DNA from: Candidatus Rokuibacteriota bacterium
GTDB taxonomy: Bacteria > Methylomirabilota > Methylomirabilia > Rokubacteriales > CSP1-6
DNA: 64,000 bases
Direction: 5' to 3'
NCBI GenBank assembly: GCA_003220265.1
Contig: QHRW01000117.1
Span: forward strand, 62,001 to 126,000
Both the position numbers and the translations under genes were made by a program. Below the pieces are notes generated by a model that saw nothing but the letters and a program-made list of their open reading frames with translations, searched no databases and had not been told where the DNA came from. Numbering within the stretch: position 1 is the first letter of the stretch; each line of letters starts with the position of its first letter. Positions 42,441 through 49,347 of the stretch are shown here, one piece after another.

Positions 42441-43612
42441 TGTACCCGCACCAGGCCGAGCGGTTGCAGGGAGCGCTCGAGCGGCAGCGGCTCGACGCGC
42501 TCATCGCGGCCTCCCCCGCCAACGTCGCCTACGTCACGGGCTTCTCGAGCCTGGCCCGCCGGGTGTATCCGATGCTCGAGACGTACGCCGTGGTCACGCG
42601 TGACGCCACTGCCCTCGTGGTGCCGACGATCGATCTCCTCGCCGTGCTGGAAAGCGACGTGGACGTCAACCACGTCGCCTGTCACGGCCGTTTCCACCTC
42701 GAGCTCGAGGCCGCGCGCGGCGAGACGGCGCGCCACTTCGCGGCCCTGGTGGCGGAGCCGGCGGCCTCCGCCGCCGAAGCGCTGGTCGAAGTCCTGCGCC
42801 GGCTCGGCGTCGGCGCCGGACGGCTCGGCCTCGACGACGCGCTGCTGCCGTCGGCCGCGGCCGCCGGCGTGCGCCACGCGCTCGGCCACTTCAGCGTCGA
42901 GTCCGGCTCCGAGGCGCTCGCCGGAGCGCGGCTGGTGAAGAGCCCGTTCGAGCTCGACGCGCTCCAGCGCGCGCTGCACGTGGCCGAGGAGGGCATCAAC
43001 GTGGTGCTGGCGCTGCTGGCGCCGGGGATCACCGAGCGCGAGGCCGCCGAGGCCTTCGAGCGCGAGGTCATCGCGCAGGGCGCGCGCCCCTATTGCACCA
43101 TCGTGGCCTTCGGCGCGGGCTCCGCGGTCCCGGCGCCGTGGCCCACCGAGCGCGCGCTGCGCGCCGGCGATCTCGTCCGCTTCGACCTGGGCTGCAGCCT
43201 GAAGGGCTATCACTCGGACGTGGCCCGCATGGCGGTGATGGGCGAGCCCACGTCCCGTCAGCAGACGATGTTCGACGCGGTCCACGCCGGCCTGGAGGCG
43301 GGGCTCGAGGTCGTGCGGCCGGGCGCGGCCAGCGGCGACGTCTTCGAGGCGGCGGTGACGGCCACCCGCAAGGCGGGTCTGCCGCGCTTCGACCGCCATC
43401 ACGTGGGTTACGGCATCGGGCTGGAACCTTCCGAGTCGCCCCGCCTGGCGCCGGGAGGCGCCGCGCTCGAGATGGGCATGGTGCTGCGCGTGGAGACGCC
43501 CTACTACGTGGTCGGCGAGACCGGTCTCAACGTGAAGGAGACGGTCGTCGTCACGCGTACCGGCTGCCAGCCGATGAACCGCTCGCACCGCGGGCTCGTG
43601 GTCCTCGACTAG
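42440..43612 (+). CDS. M24 family metallopeptidase (Xaa-Pro peptidase/creatinase-like)
   Basis: 390 residues. The N-terminal creatinase-type domain (PANVAYVTGFSSLARRV) precedes a pita-bread catalytic domain with the five metal ligands: two Asp in RFDLGCSLKGYHSDVARM, His in RHHVGYGIGLEPSE, Glu in RVETPYYV and Glu in NVKETVVV. It removes N-terminal residues before proline or hydrolyses a related amide. Cytoplasmic. It is the last gene of the ParB-like/SDR operon. Substrate unknown. Confidence 0.9.
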   Translation: MYPHQAERLQGALERQRLDALIAASPANVAYVTGFSSLARRVYPMLETYAVVTRDATALVVPTIDLLAVLESDVDVNHVACHGRFHLELEAARGETARHFAALVAEPAASAAEALVEVLRRLGVGAGRLGLDDALLPSAAAAGVRHALGHFSVESGSEALAGARLVKSPFELDALQRALHVAEEGINVVLALLAPGITEREAAEAFEREVIAQGARPYCTIVAFGAGSAVPAPWPTERALRAGDLVRFDLGCSLKGYHSDVARMAVMGEPTSRQQTMFDAVHAGLEAGLEVVRPGAASGDVFEAAVTATRKAGLPRFDRHHVGYGIGLEPSESPRLAPGGAALEMGMVLRVETPYYVVGETGLNVKETVVVTRTGCQPMNRSHRGLVVLD

Positions 43613-43674
43613 GACAGACCTGGCCCGTCGGCAGGCCGCCGCTGCCCCGACGGCGCAGTACCCCCGAAGTAAAC

Positions 43675-44343
43675 ATGCCACCCGCCGGCCCCGTCCAATC
43701 GATCATCGGGTCCATGGCAAGCTTTCTTGCCGCCGCCGAACGAGGGATGGGATGGTTGTCGGCAGAGGGCCGATTGAGCCAGGAGACCTCCGACGAGGCG
43801 CTCTGCCGCCGCGTGGCCGCGGGCGACGAGGCTGCCTTCGACGTGCTGGTGGCCCGTCACCAGGGCCGCGCCTACCGCCTGGCCTGGTCGCTGGTCCGCG
43901 ACGCCGAGGACGCGCGAGACGTCTCGCAGGAGGCCTTCCTGCGCGTGTATCGCACGGCAGCGACGTTTCGAGGCGAGGCGAAGTTCTCGACATGGTTCTA
44001 CCGGATTCTCGTCAATCTCTGCCTGGATCATCGCCGGCGCAGCCGCTGGTGGCGCCGGCTGGGCGGCGGCCAGGACGCGGCGGACGGTGGCGACCCGCTC
44101 GAGCGTCACGCGGCGCCGGGCCGCGATCCGGCCGAGGCGCTCGGGCAGGCGCAGCTGATGGCCCGCGTGTGGGCCGAGGTCGAGCGGCTCTCGCCCCAGC
44201 AGCGCGCCGCCGTGATCCTGCACGTGCAGGAGGACCTGCCGACGAGCGAAGTCGCCGCAGTGCTGGCATGCTCGGAGGCGACGGTGCGCGTGCACCTGCA
44301 CCGGGCCGTGAGCGCCCTGCGCAAGACGATGAAACGAGGGTGA
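43675..44343 (+). CDS. ECF-type RNA polymerase sigma factor
   Basis: 222 residues from ATG 43675; later in-frame ATGs at 43714 or 43747 are possible, since the conserved domain starts only at DEALCRRVAAGDEAAFDVLV. Region 2 has YRLAWSLVRDAEDARDVSQE and STWFYRILVNLCLDHRRR; region 4 has LSPQQRAAVILHVQEDLPTS and SEATVRVHLHRAVSALRK. It directs RNA polymerase to a stress or envelope regulon and is held by the zinc-finger anti-sigma encoded 3 bases downstream. The 62 bases before it contain no clear promoter. Confidence 0.88.
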   Translation: MPPAGPVQSIIGSMASFLAAAERGMGWLSAEGRLSQETSDEALCRRVAAGDEAAFDVLVARHQGRAYRLAWSLVRDAEDARDVSQEAFLRVYRTAATFRGEAKFSTWFYRILVNLCLDHRRRSRWWRRLGGGQDAADGGDPLERHAAPGRDPAEALGQAQLMARVWAEVERLSPQQRAAVILHVQEDLPTSEVAAVLACSEATVRVHLHRAVSALRKTMKRG

Positions 44344-44346
44344 GTG

Positions 44347-44823
44347 ATGCATCCCGAGACCGAGCTGATTCCGTACCTGCACGGTGAGCTGTCGGCGGCC
44401 GACCACGACCGCGTGGCCGCGCACGTGGCGGGCTGCGCGGAGTGCCGGCAGGCCACCGAGGAGAGCCGCGCCGTGCTGCAGGCGCTGGCGGCCCGGCAGG
44501 CGGGGCCGCCGCCCCTCGACTGGGGCCGCTACCAGGCCGAGGTGCGCGAGCGCGCCGCGGGCCGGTCGCAGCGGCGGTGGTGGACGCGTCCGGTGCCGCG
44601 GCTGGCGGGCGCGGTCACGCTCACGGTGATGCTGCTCGTCGGAGTCCGTGGCCTGCAGCGCCTGACCGAGGAGCCGCAGTCGGCCGACGTGGTGGCCATC
44701 GACGAGACCGCCCTGGGCCTGCAGCTGCCGCTGCTGCGGGAGTACCGTGTGGTAGAGCGTCTCGACATGCTGGAGAACCTCGACGTCATCCGCCAGCTCG
44801 ATCGCCTCGGTGGGGGGCGCTGA
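44347..44823 (+). CDS. Anti-sigma factor with zinc-finger (HxxxCxxC) domain
   Basis: 158 residues. The ZAS motif is AAHVAGCAECRQ (His-x3-Cys-x2-Cys) near residues 27-38, preceded by LIPYLHGELSAADHDRVA. One membrane helix, LAGAVTLTVMLLVGV, near residue 85-100 leaves about 55 residues outside, including DETALGLQLPLL. It would keep the sigma factor at the membrane until an envelope signal. It starts just after the sigma stop; a GTG 3 bases earlier is also in frame. Confidence 0.87.
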   Translation: MHPETELIPYLHGELSAADHDRVAAHVAGCAECRQATEESRAVLQALAARQAGPPPLDWGRYQAEVRERAAGRSQRRWWTRPVPRLAGAVTLTVMLLVGVRGLQRLTEEPQSADVVAIDETALGLQLPLLREYRVVERLDMLENLDVIRQLDRLGGGR

Positions 44824-44826
44824 GGC

Positions 44827-45444
44827 ATGCCACTGCAGGCCCACGTTCGCATGGTGCCGCGGTGGGTGCCGGTGGCCATCGCGCTGGCCGCGATCCTGGC
44901 CGGCGCCGTCCTCGAGATCGCCTGGGGCCAGACGCCGCCGGTGCCGGGGATGGAAGGGCTGTCCTCCGACGAGCGGGCCTTCGTCGAGCGCAACCCCGAG
45001 CGCTGGCGCCGGATGTCGCCGGAGGAGCGGCAGCGCGCGCTGGACCGCTATCGCTACTGGCACTCGATGCCGCCGGAGCAGCGCCGCGCCGTCCGGGAGA
45101 ACGTCCAGCACTTCCGCGCGCTGCCGTTCGCCGAACGGCAGCGGATCCTGGAGGACTTCCAGCGCTGGAACGAGCTGCCGGAGGGGCGCCGCCAGGAGCT
45201 GCAGCTCGCGTACGACCGCTTCCAGCGCCTGCCCGCCGAGCAGCGCGACCGCATCCTCGAGCGCTTTCGCGCCTTCCAGCGGTTGCCGCCCCAGGAGCAG
45301 GCGCGCGTGATGGAGAACTACGAGCGCTGGCAGCGCCTGTCGCCGGAGGAGCGCGCCCGCCTGCGCGAGCGCATCCAGCAGATGTCACCCGAGGAGCGCG
45401 AGCGGTTCCGCCGCGAGCGTCGGGCCGACGATCCGCCGCGATGA
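44827..45444 (+). CDS. Exported DUF3106-like protein of seven to eight 18-residue repeats
   Basis: 205 residues. An N-terminal hydrophobic segment (VPVAIALAAILAGAVLEIA) exports or anchors it. Residues about 55 to 190 are tandem 18-residue units of the form xxLPxxxRxxxxxxxxF/W: RRMSPEERQRALDRYRYW, HSMPPEQRRAVRENVQHF, RALPFAERQRILEDFQRW and so on without gaps. Each should form one or two short helices. The gene is 3 bases after the anti-sigma gene, so it may sense the envelope signal or be a target, as small helical periplasmic proteins do in metal-sensing systems. That is inference. Confidence 0.85.
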   Translation: MPLQAHVRMVPRWVPVAIALAAILAGAVLEIAWGQTPPVPGMEGLSSDERAFVERNPERWRRMSPEERQRALDRYRYWHSMPPEQRRAVRENVQHFRALPFAERQRILEDFQRWNELPEGRRQELQLAYDRFQRLPAEQRDRILERFRAFQRLPPQEQARVMENYERWQRLSPEERARLRERIQQMSPEERERFRRERRADDPPR

Positions 45445-45464
45445 ATCGCGCCGGCCGCGGCGTG

Positions 45465-46160
45465 CTAGTGCGCTAGCGCCAGCAGCCGGTCGGTCTCGTC
45501 GGGCACGAGATCGAGAAACCACACCGCGACGCCGTCGGTGGCCGTGCGCACCACGAGGGCAATGACCTCGAGCGGTCCGCGCTGATCGGGCATCGTGATC
45601 GACACGCGCACGGCCTCGCCCGTCTTCAGCGTCGTGTCCAGGCTCGCGCGCAGTCCCGTCGCACTCACCTCCACCACCGTGCCGTTGGCCACCTTGCCCT
45701 TCTCGTTCACCATGCGCACCGGCAGGCTCACCGGAAAGCGCCGCGCCCGGCGGCGCTCGCCATGATCGTCGCCCTCGTCGGCGGGATTGAAGAGCTCGGC
45801 GCGCTCCAGCACGACGCCCAGGATCTCCAGGGGCACCGGCTTGGCCAGGAACTCGAGCGCACCCAGGCGCAGGCACTCGCGCGCCTCGTGCTCGGTGGCG
45901 TGGCCGGAGATGACGATCACGGGGATGCCCGAATCGCGGAGCGCGGAGTCGCGCATGAGCTCGAGCCCGCTCATGCCGGGCAATCGTACGTCGAGCACGA
46001 TCGCGTGCGGCCGGCTCGTGCGCAGCCATTCCAGCGCGGCCTCGGCCGAGCCGACGACCTCCGCCTGGTGGCCGCAGGCGACGATGTACTCCCTGAACAC
46101 CTCGCCCAGGTCGGCCTCGTCCTCGACGATGAGCACGCGCATCGTGGTGACCGACGTCAC
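45465..46160 (-). CDS. Response regulator receiver domain fused to a PilZ domain
   Basis: 231 residues from GTG at 46160, with GGAGG 4 bases upstream. The receiver has VEDEADLGEVF, the phospho-acceptor in IVLDVRLPGMSG, the Ser/Thr in VISGHA and the Lys in FLAKPVPLE. After a short linker, PilZ has the RxxxR motif in ERRRARRFPVSLPVRM and VEVSATGLRASL as the second box, so it may bind cyclic di-GMP. No DNA-binding domain. It would relay a phosphorelay signal and c-di-GMP to a protein target. It overlaps the upstream nuclease gene (GTGA). The cognate kinase is not in the window. Confidence 0.88.
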   Translation of the reverse strand: MTSVTTMRVLIVEDEADLGEVFREYIVACGHQAEVVGSAEAALEWLRTSRPHAIVLDVRLPGMSGLELMRDSALRDSGIPVIVISGHATEHEARECLRLGALEFLAKPVPLEILGVVLERAELFNPADEGDDHGERRRARRFPVSLPVRMVNEKGKVANGTVVEVSATGLRASLDTTLKTGEAVRVSITMPDQRGPLEVIALVVRTATDGVAVWFLDLVPDETDRLLALAH

Positions 46161-47071
46161 GGGACCTCCGGCCGGCACACTGCCTTGAAGTTGCACCAGC
46201 GGCAGATCCGCAGCTCCTCCGTGCGCTCGAAGTCCTCCATCCGCGCCTGGTTGGCGTCCGGCGCCATCAGGTAGGCGCGCATCGCGCGGATCGAGAGCCG
46301 GAGCTGCTCGCGGATCTCCCCCAGCCGCGCGTCGTCCCACGCCAGCGGCGTCACCGTGGGCTCTCTGAGATTCGCCTCCAGCAGGTCGACCTTGGCCGGC
46401 TCCACGCCGAGCACATCGCGCGCGTACAGGGCATAGCAGCCGAGCTGGAACGCGGTCGCGTCGGCGTCGCTGGCCCCGGTCTTCCAGTCCACCAGCGTGA
46501 GGCGGCCGGCATCGTTCCAGAAGCCGAAGTCCGGCGCGATCCACACCGGCGTGCCCTCGAAGTCGAACACCTTCGACCAGTGCTCGATCGACCAGTGCTC
46601 GGGCGCCGTCTTGCGCACGTCGCCCAGCAGGGGCAGCCGGAAGAAGTTGCGCAGGCACGTCTTCACGTTCTGGCTCAGCATCTGCCAGGCCTCGCGCTTG
46701 AGGTCCACCGCGTACTCGTGCTCGAAGAGCGCCAGGGTCTTGGGCTTCTCGCGGTAGAGACCATCGCGCGAGCCGCGCCACTCGCCGCGCATCCGCTCGA
46801 TGACGTCCTCGAGGAAGGGCTCCACCGGCACCTCGCGGCCCTGCTGGTAGATGTGCAGCGCCATCTCGATGGCGTCGTGCACGATGCGGCCGGCCCACAT
46901 CTGGCGCGAGGCGAGCTGCTTGAGGACGTAGAGACGGCGCACGTCGGGCGCGGAGCCGGCGTCCCAGCCGCCCCAGGAGCCGTAGTAGTGGAGGTAGTAC
47001 TTGCGCCGACAGTCCTGGAAGGTCGCATCCCGACTGCGCGACCAGGAGAACTCGTTGACGAGGTCGGCCAT
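46157..47071 (-). CDS. PD-(D/E)XK nuclease of the RecB/Cas4/AddB type with iron-sulfur cysteines
   Basis: 304 residues. The nuclease core is WIAPDFGFW then LTLVDWKTGASD, ending with QLGCYALYA, the Q-x3-Y helix. Four cysteines are placed as in Cas4/AddB: C21 (FQDCRRKYYLHYY) and the C-terminal RICRWCNFKAVCRPE, suggesting a 4Fe-4S cluster closing the domain. No helicase domain or cas gene is nearby. It probably degrades or processes DNA ends in repair. It is coupled to the receiver-PilZ gene by a GTGA overlap. Confidence 0.85.
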   Translation of the reverse strand: MADLVNEFSWSRSRDATFQDCRRKYYLHYYGSWGGWDAGSAPDVRRLYVLKQLASRQMWAGRIVHDAIEMALHIYQQGREVPVEPFLEDVIERMRGEWRGSRDGLYREKPKTLALFEHEYAVDLKREAWQMLSQNVKTCLRNFFRLPLLGDVRKTAPEHWSIEHWSKVFDFEGTPVWIAPDFGFWNDAGRLTLVDWKTGASDADATAFQLGCYALYARDVLGVEPAKVDLLEANLREPTVTPLAWDDARLGEIREQLRLSIRAMRAYLMAPDANQARMEDFERTEELRICRWCNFKAVCRPEVP

Positions 47072-47093
47072 CTGGGCCGCATTCTAGCGCCTC

Positions 47094-47122
47094 TTGACCC
47101 CTCCGAGAGCGACTGCTAGCGT
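47094..47122 (+). promoter_or_regulatory. Promoter giving a leaderless mRNA for the zinc-ribbon protein
   Basis: TTGACC (47094-47099), 17-base spacer, TAGCGT (47117-47122). The predicted start of transcription, 7 bases after the -10, falls on the A of the ATG at 47129, and there is no room for a Shine-Dalgarno. Confidence 0.5.
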
Positions 47123-47128
47123 GACGCC

Positions 47129-47431
47129 ATGCCGGCCCCGTCAAAATCGATCAAGGTCGAGTGCCCGTGCTGCCAGGCCAAGCTCACCATCGATCCCGAC
47201 CTGGGCGTGGTCGTCGCGCACGAGGCGCCGCCCCCCAAGCGCACGGTGGAGAACCTCGGCGCCGCCATCGACGTGCTGCGCAGCAAGTCGGCCGAGCGCG
47301 AGGAGCGCTTCCGCCAGCAGATGGCGGCGGAGTCCCAGAAGGGTAAGGTGCTCGACCGCAAGTTTCAGGAAGGGCTCAAGAAGGCGAAGGACTCGCCGGA
47401 CCCGCCGAAACGACCGTTCGACTATGAGTGA
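47129..47431 (+). CDS. Small protein with an N-terminal CPCC knuckle
   Basis: 100 residues. ECPCCQAKLTIDPDLG near residues 11-26 is a half zinc ribbon like those that open many small cytoplasmic proteins; no second Cys pair follows, so a dimeric or iron/zinc site is possible. The rest is charged and helical (SAEREERFRQQMAAESQKGK, ending PKRPFDYE). The ATG is probably leaderless. It is monocistronic, converging on a secreted-protein gene across a hairpin. Function unknown. Confidence 0.78.
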   Translation: MPAPSKSIKVECPCCQAKLTIDPDLGVVVAHEAPPPKRTVENLGAAIDVLRSKSAEREERFRQQMAAESQKGKVLDRKFQEGLKKAKDSPDPPKRPFDYE

Positions 47432-47454
47432 CGGCCGGCCTGGCGCCGGCCGTC
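47430..47454. terminator. Bidirectional terminator-like hairpin between convergent genes
   Basis: GACGGCCGGC and GCCGGCCGTC form a perfect 10-base-pair stem around CTGGC. The left arm includes the last two bases of the zinc-ribbon gene's TGA. There is no T tract in either direction. Confidence 0.6.
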
Positions 47455-47458
47455 GCCA

Positions 47459-47752
47459 TTACTCGGGGCTCGACAGCTCCTCGGCGGCCGTGCGCACCAC
47501 TCGCACCTTCACCATCTCACCGTCGCGCACGTCCATGCTGATGATGTCACCGACCGAGAGCGCCGTGGCGTCACGCTTCGACACCTGCGTCCAGCGCTGA
47601 TGCTCGGCGCAGTAGAACCGGCCGCCGTCGTGGTCGACCTTGGTCACCGTCATCCGCTCGTTCTGCATCCACTCGGTGAAGCCCGCCGCGAGCGCCGCCG
47701 ACGTCGCGAGCGAAAGCATCACCACGCTGATCGAGATCGCCTTCATCTTCAT
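47459..47752 (-). CDS. Small exported protein, possibly under sigma-54 control
   Basis: 97 residues with a clear signal peptide (ISISVVMLSLATSAALAAG, cleavage near ALA-AG). The mature part, FTEWMQNERMTVTKVDHDGG and VGDIISMDVRDGEMVKVRVV, looks like a small beta barrel of the OB/DUF5666 kind; no catalytic motif. AGGGGAG precedes the ATG. A GG-N10-GC element at 47802-47816 upstream fits a sigma-54 promoter. Function unknown. Confidence 0.75.
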   Translation of the reverse strand: MKMKAISISVVMLSLATSAALAAGFTEWMQNERMTVTKVDHDGGRFYCAEHQRWTQVSKRDATALSVGDIISMDVRDGEMVKVRVVRTAAEELSSPE

Positions 47753-47801
47753 CGCCGTCTCCCCTTGCTCCCGAGTTGTTGACTACGGTTGCCCGGGGCA
47801 G

Positions 47802-47816
47802 TGCAAGGCAGGTGCC
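47802..47816 (-). promoter_or_regulatory. Candidate sigma-54 promoter
   Basis: On the minus strand GGCACCTGCCTTGCA has the -24 GG and -12 GC exactly 10 bases apart and agrees with the consensus TGGCACN5TTGCA over GGCAC and TTGCA. It would start transcription about 40 bases before the secreted-protein ATG. No activator site was identified. Confidence 0.45.
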
Positions 47817-47899
47817 GCACTTAAGTCCGCGAAAAGACTGGAGACGATTGGGGCGTCAGGCTGGATTCTGATCGGGGGCGGGTGATTCGCGACCAGGGC

Positions 47900-47905
47900 T
47901 ATAGT
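47900..47905 (+). promoter_or_regulatory. -10 box for a near-leaderless squalene/phytoene synthase mRNA
   Basis: TATAGT ends 11 bases before the ATG at 47916, so transcription should begin about 4 bases before the start codon. No acceptable -35 was found. Confidence 0.4.
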
Positions 47906-47915
47906 CGGGGGCGAG

Positions 47916-48986
47916 ATGGAGAGGCGTGACGAGCTCCTCGGCGACCTGCTGCGCCGGGTCAGCCGGAGCTTCTATCTCTCGCTCGCCATCCTGCCGCGCT
48001 CGCTGCGCGAGCCGCTCGGGCTCGCCTACCTGCTCGCTCGCGCCGCCGACACGATCGCCGACACGCGGGTCATCGCGCGCGCCGAGCGCATCCGTCACCT
48101 GAATGTCTTGCGCCGCGCGTGCGCGGGCGAGGTCGAGGACGTCGGCGCCATCGCTCGCGCGGCGGCGCCGCACCAGGCGCACGCCGCCGAGCGCACGCTG
48201 CTCGAGCGCGTGGACGACGCGCTGGCCCGCGTGGCGCGGCTGCCCGCGCCGGACCGTGCGGGGGTGCGCCGCGTGCTCACGACGCTCACCGACGGCATGC
48301 TGTTCGATCTCGCGCGCTTTCCCGGCGAGGACGCGGCCGGCCTCACCGCGCTCGACACGCTCGACGAGCTCGACGGCTACACGTACCTGGTCGCCGGCTG
48401 CGTCGGCGAGTTCTGGACGGACCTCCATCTCGCGCATCGTCCGCGCCTGCGCGGCTGGGAGCCGTCCGTGATGCGCGCGACCGGCGTCCGCTTCGGCAAG
48501 GCGCTCCAGATGACGAACGTGCTGCGGGACGTGCCGGCCGATCTCGCGCACGGCCGCTGCTACCTGCCCGCCCGCGAGCTGGCGACGCTGGGCCTGACGC
48601 CGCCCGATCTGCTCGGAGCCGCCGGCGCCGCGCGCGCGCGGCCGCTGCTAGGCCGCCTCCTCGCCGTCGCGCTCGAGCACTACGACGCGGCCTGGCGCTA
48701 CACGCTGGCGATCCCGCGCCGCGAGTGGCGCATGCGCCTGGCCTGCGCGTGGCCGCTGCTGATCGGCCAGGCCACGCTGGAGGCGCTGGCCGCGCACCCC
48801 AATCCGCTCGCCGCCGCGCCGCCCGTGAAGGTCGAGCGCTCGGACGTCCACGTCATCCTGGCCGGCTCGACGCTGCGGGTGTGGTCCAATCGCGTGCTTG
48901 GCGCCGAGGCGGCGCGCCGGCGCGCGCGCATTTCCGCTCGGATCGAAAATCTTGCTTGCGCCGCTCGCGCGCGACGTGCACCGTAG
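47916..48986 (+). CDS. Squalene/phytoene synthase family protein
   Basis: 356 residues. SRSFYLSLAILPRSLREPLG opens the fold. The two Asp-rich Mg sites are LARAADTIADT (D-x3-D) near residue 41-51 and MTNVLRDVPADL (D-x3-D) near 197-208. Such enzymes condense two prenyl diphosphates head-to-head, giving squalene or phytoene. No hopanoid (hpn) or carotenoid gene is adjacent, so which product is made is unclear; squalene for hopanoids is most likely in an aerobic Gram-negative. The gene is followed closely by a histone-like protein gene. Confidence 0.88.
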   Translation: MERRDELLGDLLRRVSRSFYLSLAILPRSLREPLGLAYLLARAADTIADTRVIARAERIRHLNVLRRACAGEVEDVGAIARAAAPHQAHAAERTLLERVDDALARVARLPAPDRAGVRRVLTTLTDGMLFDLARFPGEDAAGLTALDTLDELDGYTYLVAGCVGEFWTDLHLAHRPRLRGWEPSVMRATGVRFGKALQMTNVLRDVPADLAHGRCYLPARELATLGLTPPDLLGAAGAARARPLLGRLLAVALEHYDAAWRYTLAIPRREWRMRLACAWPLLIGQATLEALAAHPNPLAAAPPVKVERSDVHVILAGSTLRVWSNRVLGAEAARRRARISARIENLACAARARRAP

Positions 48987-49021
48987 GGCAGCACCATCAT
49001 CCGAGAGCTCCGGAGGACGCG

Positions 49022-49267
49022 ATGGAACGACCGATGGAAGGCATGAATCCGGGGATGCCGCCCATGGGCAGCGAGCCGATGGGTAGCGACGGGCCGGGAT
49101 CCGCTCCCCGCCGCCCCGCGCGGCGCCCGGCGGCCAAGCCCAAGCGGAAGGCCAAGGCGAAGCGGAGCGGCACCAAGCGTGGCGGCTCGGCGAAGCGGCG
49201 CAGCAAGGGCCGGGCGAAGGCGAAGTCGCGCCGGTCGGGCGCCAAGCGCAAGCGCAGCCGCCGGTAG
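49022..49267 (+). CDS. Histone H1-like Lys/Arg-rich basic protein
   Basis: 81 residues. A short Met/Gly/Pro-rich start (MERPMEGMNPGMPPMGSEPM) is followed by about 50 residues made almost only of Lys, Arg, Ala, Ser and Gly with KAKAKRSGTKRGGSAKRRS-type repeats. This is the composition of bacterial H1-like and AlgP-type nucleoid proteins, so it probably binds DNA or RNA without sequence preference. GGAGG stands 5 bases before the ATG. Too short and too basic for an enzyme. It ends before a hairpin. Confidence 0.75.
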   Translation: MERPMEGMNPGMPPMGSEPMGSDGPGSAPRRPARRPAAKPKRKAKAKRSGTKRGGSAKRRSKGRAKAKSRRSGAKRKRSRR

Positions 49268-49299
49268 GCGCGCGCGGGACGTCCAGGGACACGGGGGGC

Positions 49300-49327
49300 G
49301 GCCGCCTCGGCGGGAGCCGCGGCGGCC
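49300..49327. terminator. Hairpin between convergent genes
   Basis: GGCCGCC and GGCGGCC form the outer stem; after one mismatched pair, CGGC and GCCG form an inner stem around a GGGA tetraloop. It lies midway between the basic-protein stop and the M23 peptidase stop on the other strand. Confidence 0.55.
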
Positions 49328-49347
49328 CTCGTGGTTTCCGGTTCGGC

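Noticed and set aside
46157-47071. Cas4 of a CRISPR system
   Set aside because: The cysteine and nuclease pattern fits, but no cas1, cas2 or repeat array is in the window, so a general RecB-like nuclease is the safer call.
47430-47454. CRISPR-like or inverted-repeat mobile element ends
   Set aside because: It is a single palindrome between two convergent stops with no second copy and no spacer periodicity, so a terminator-type hairpin is sufficient.
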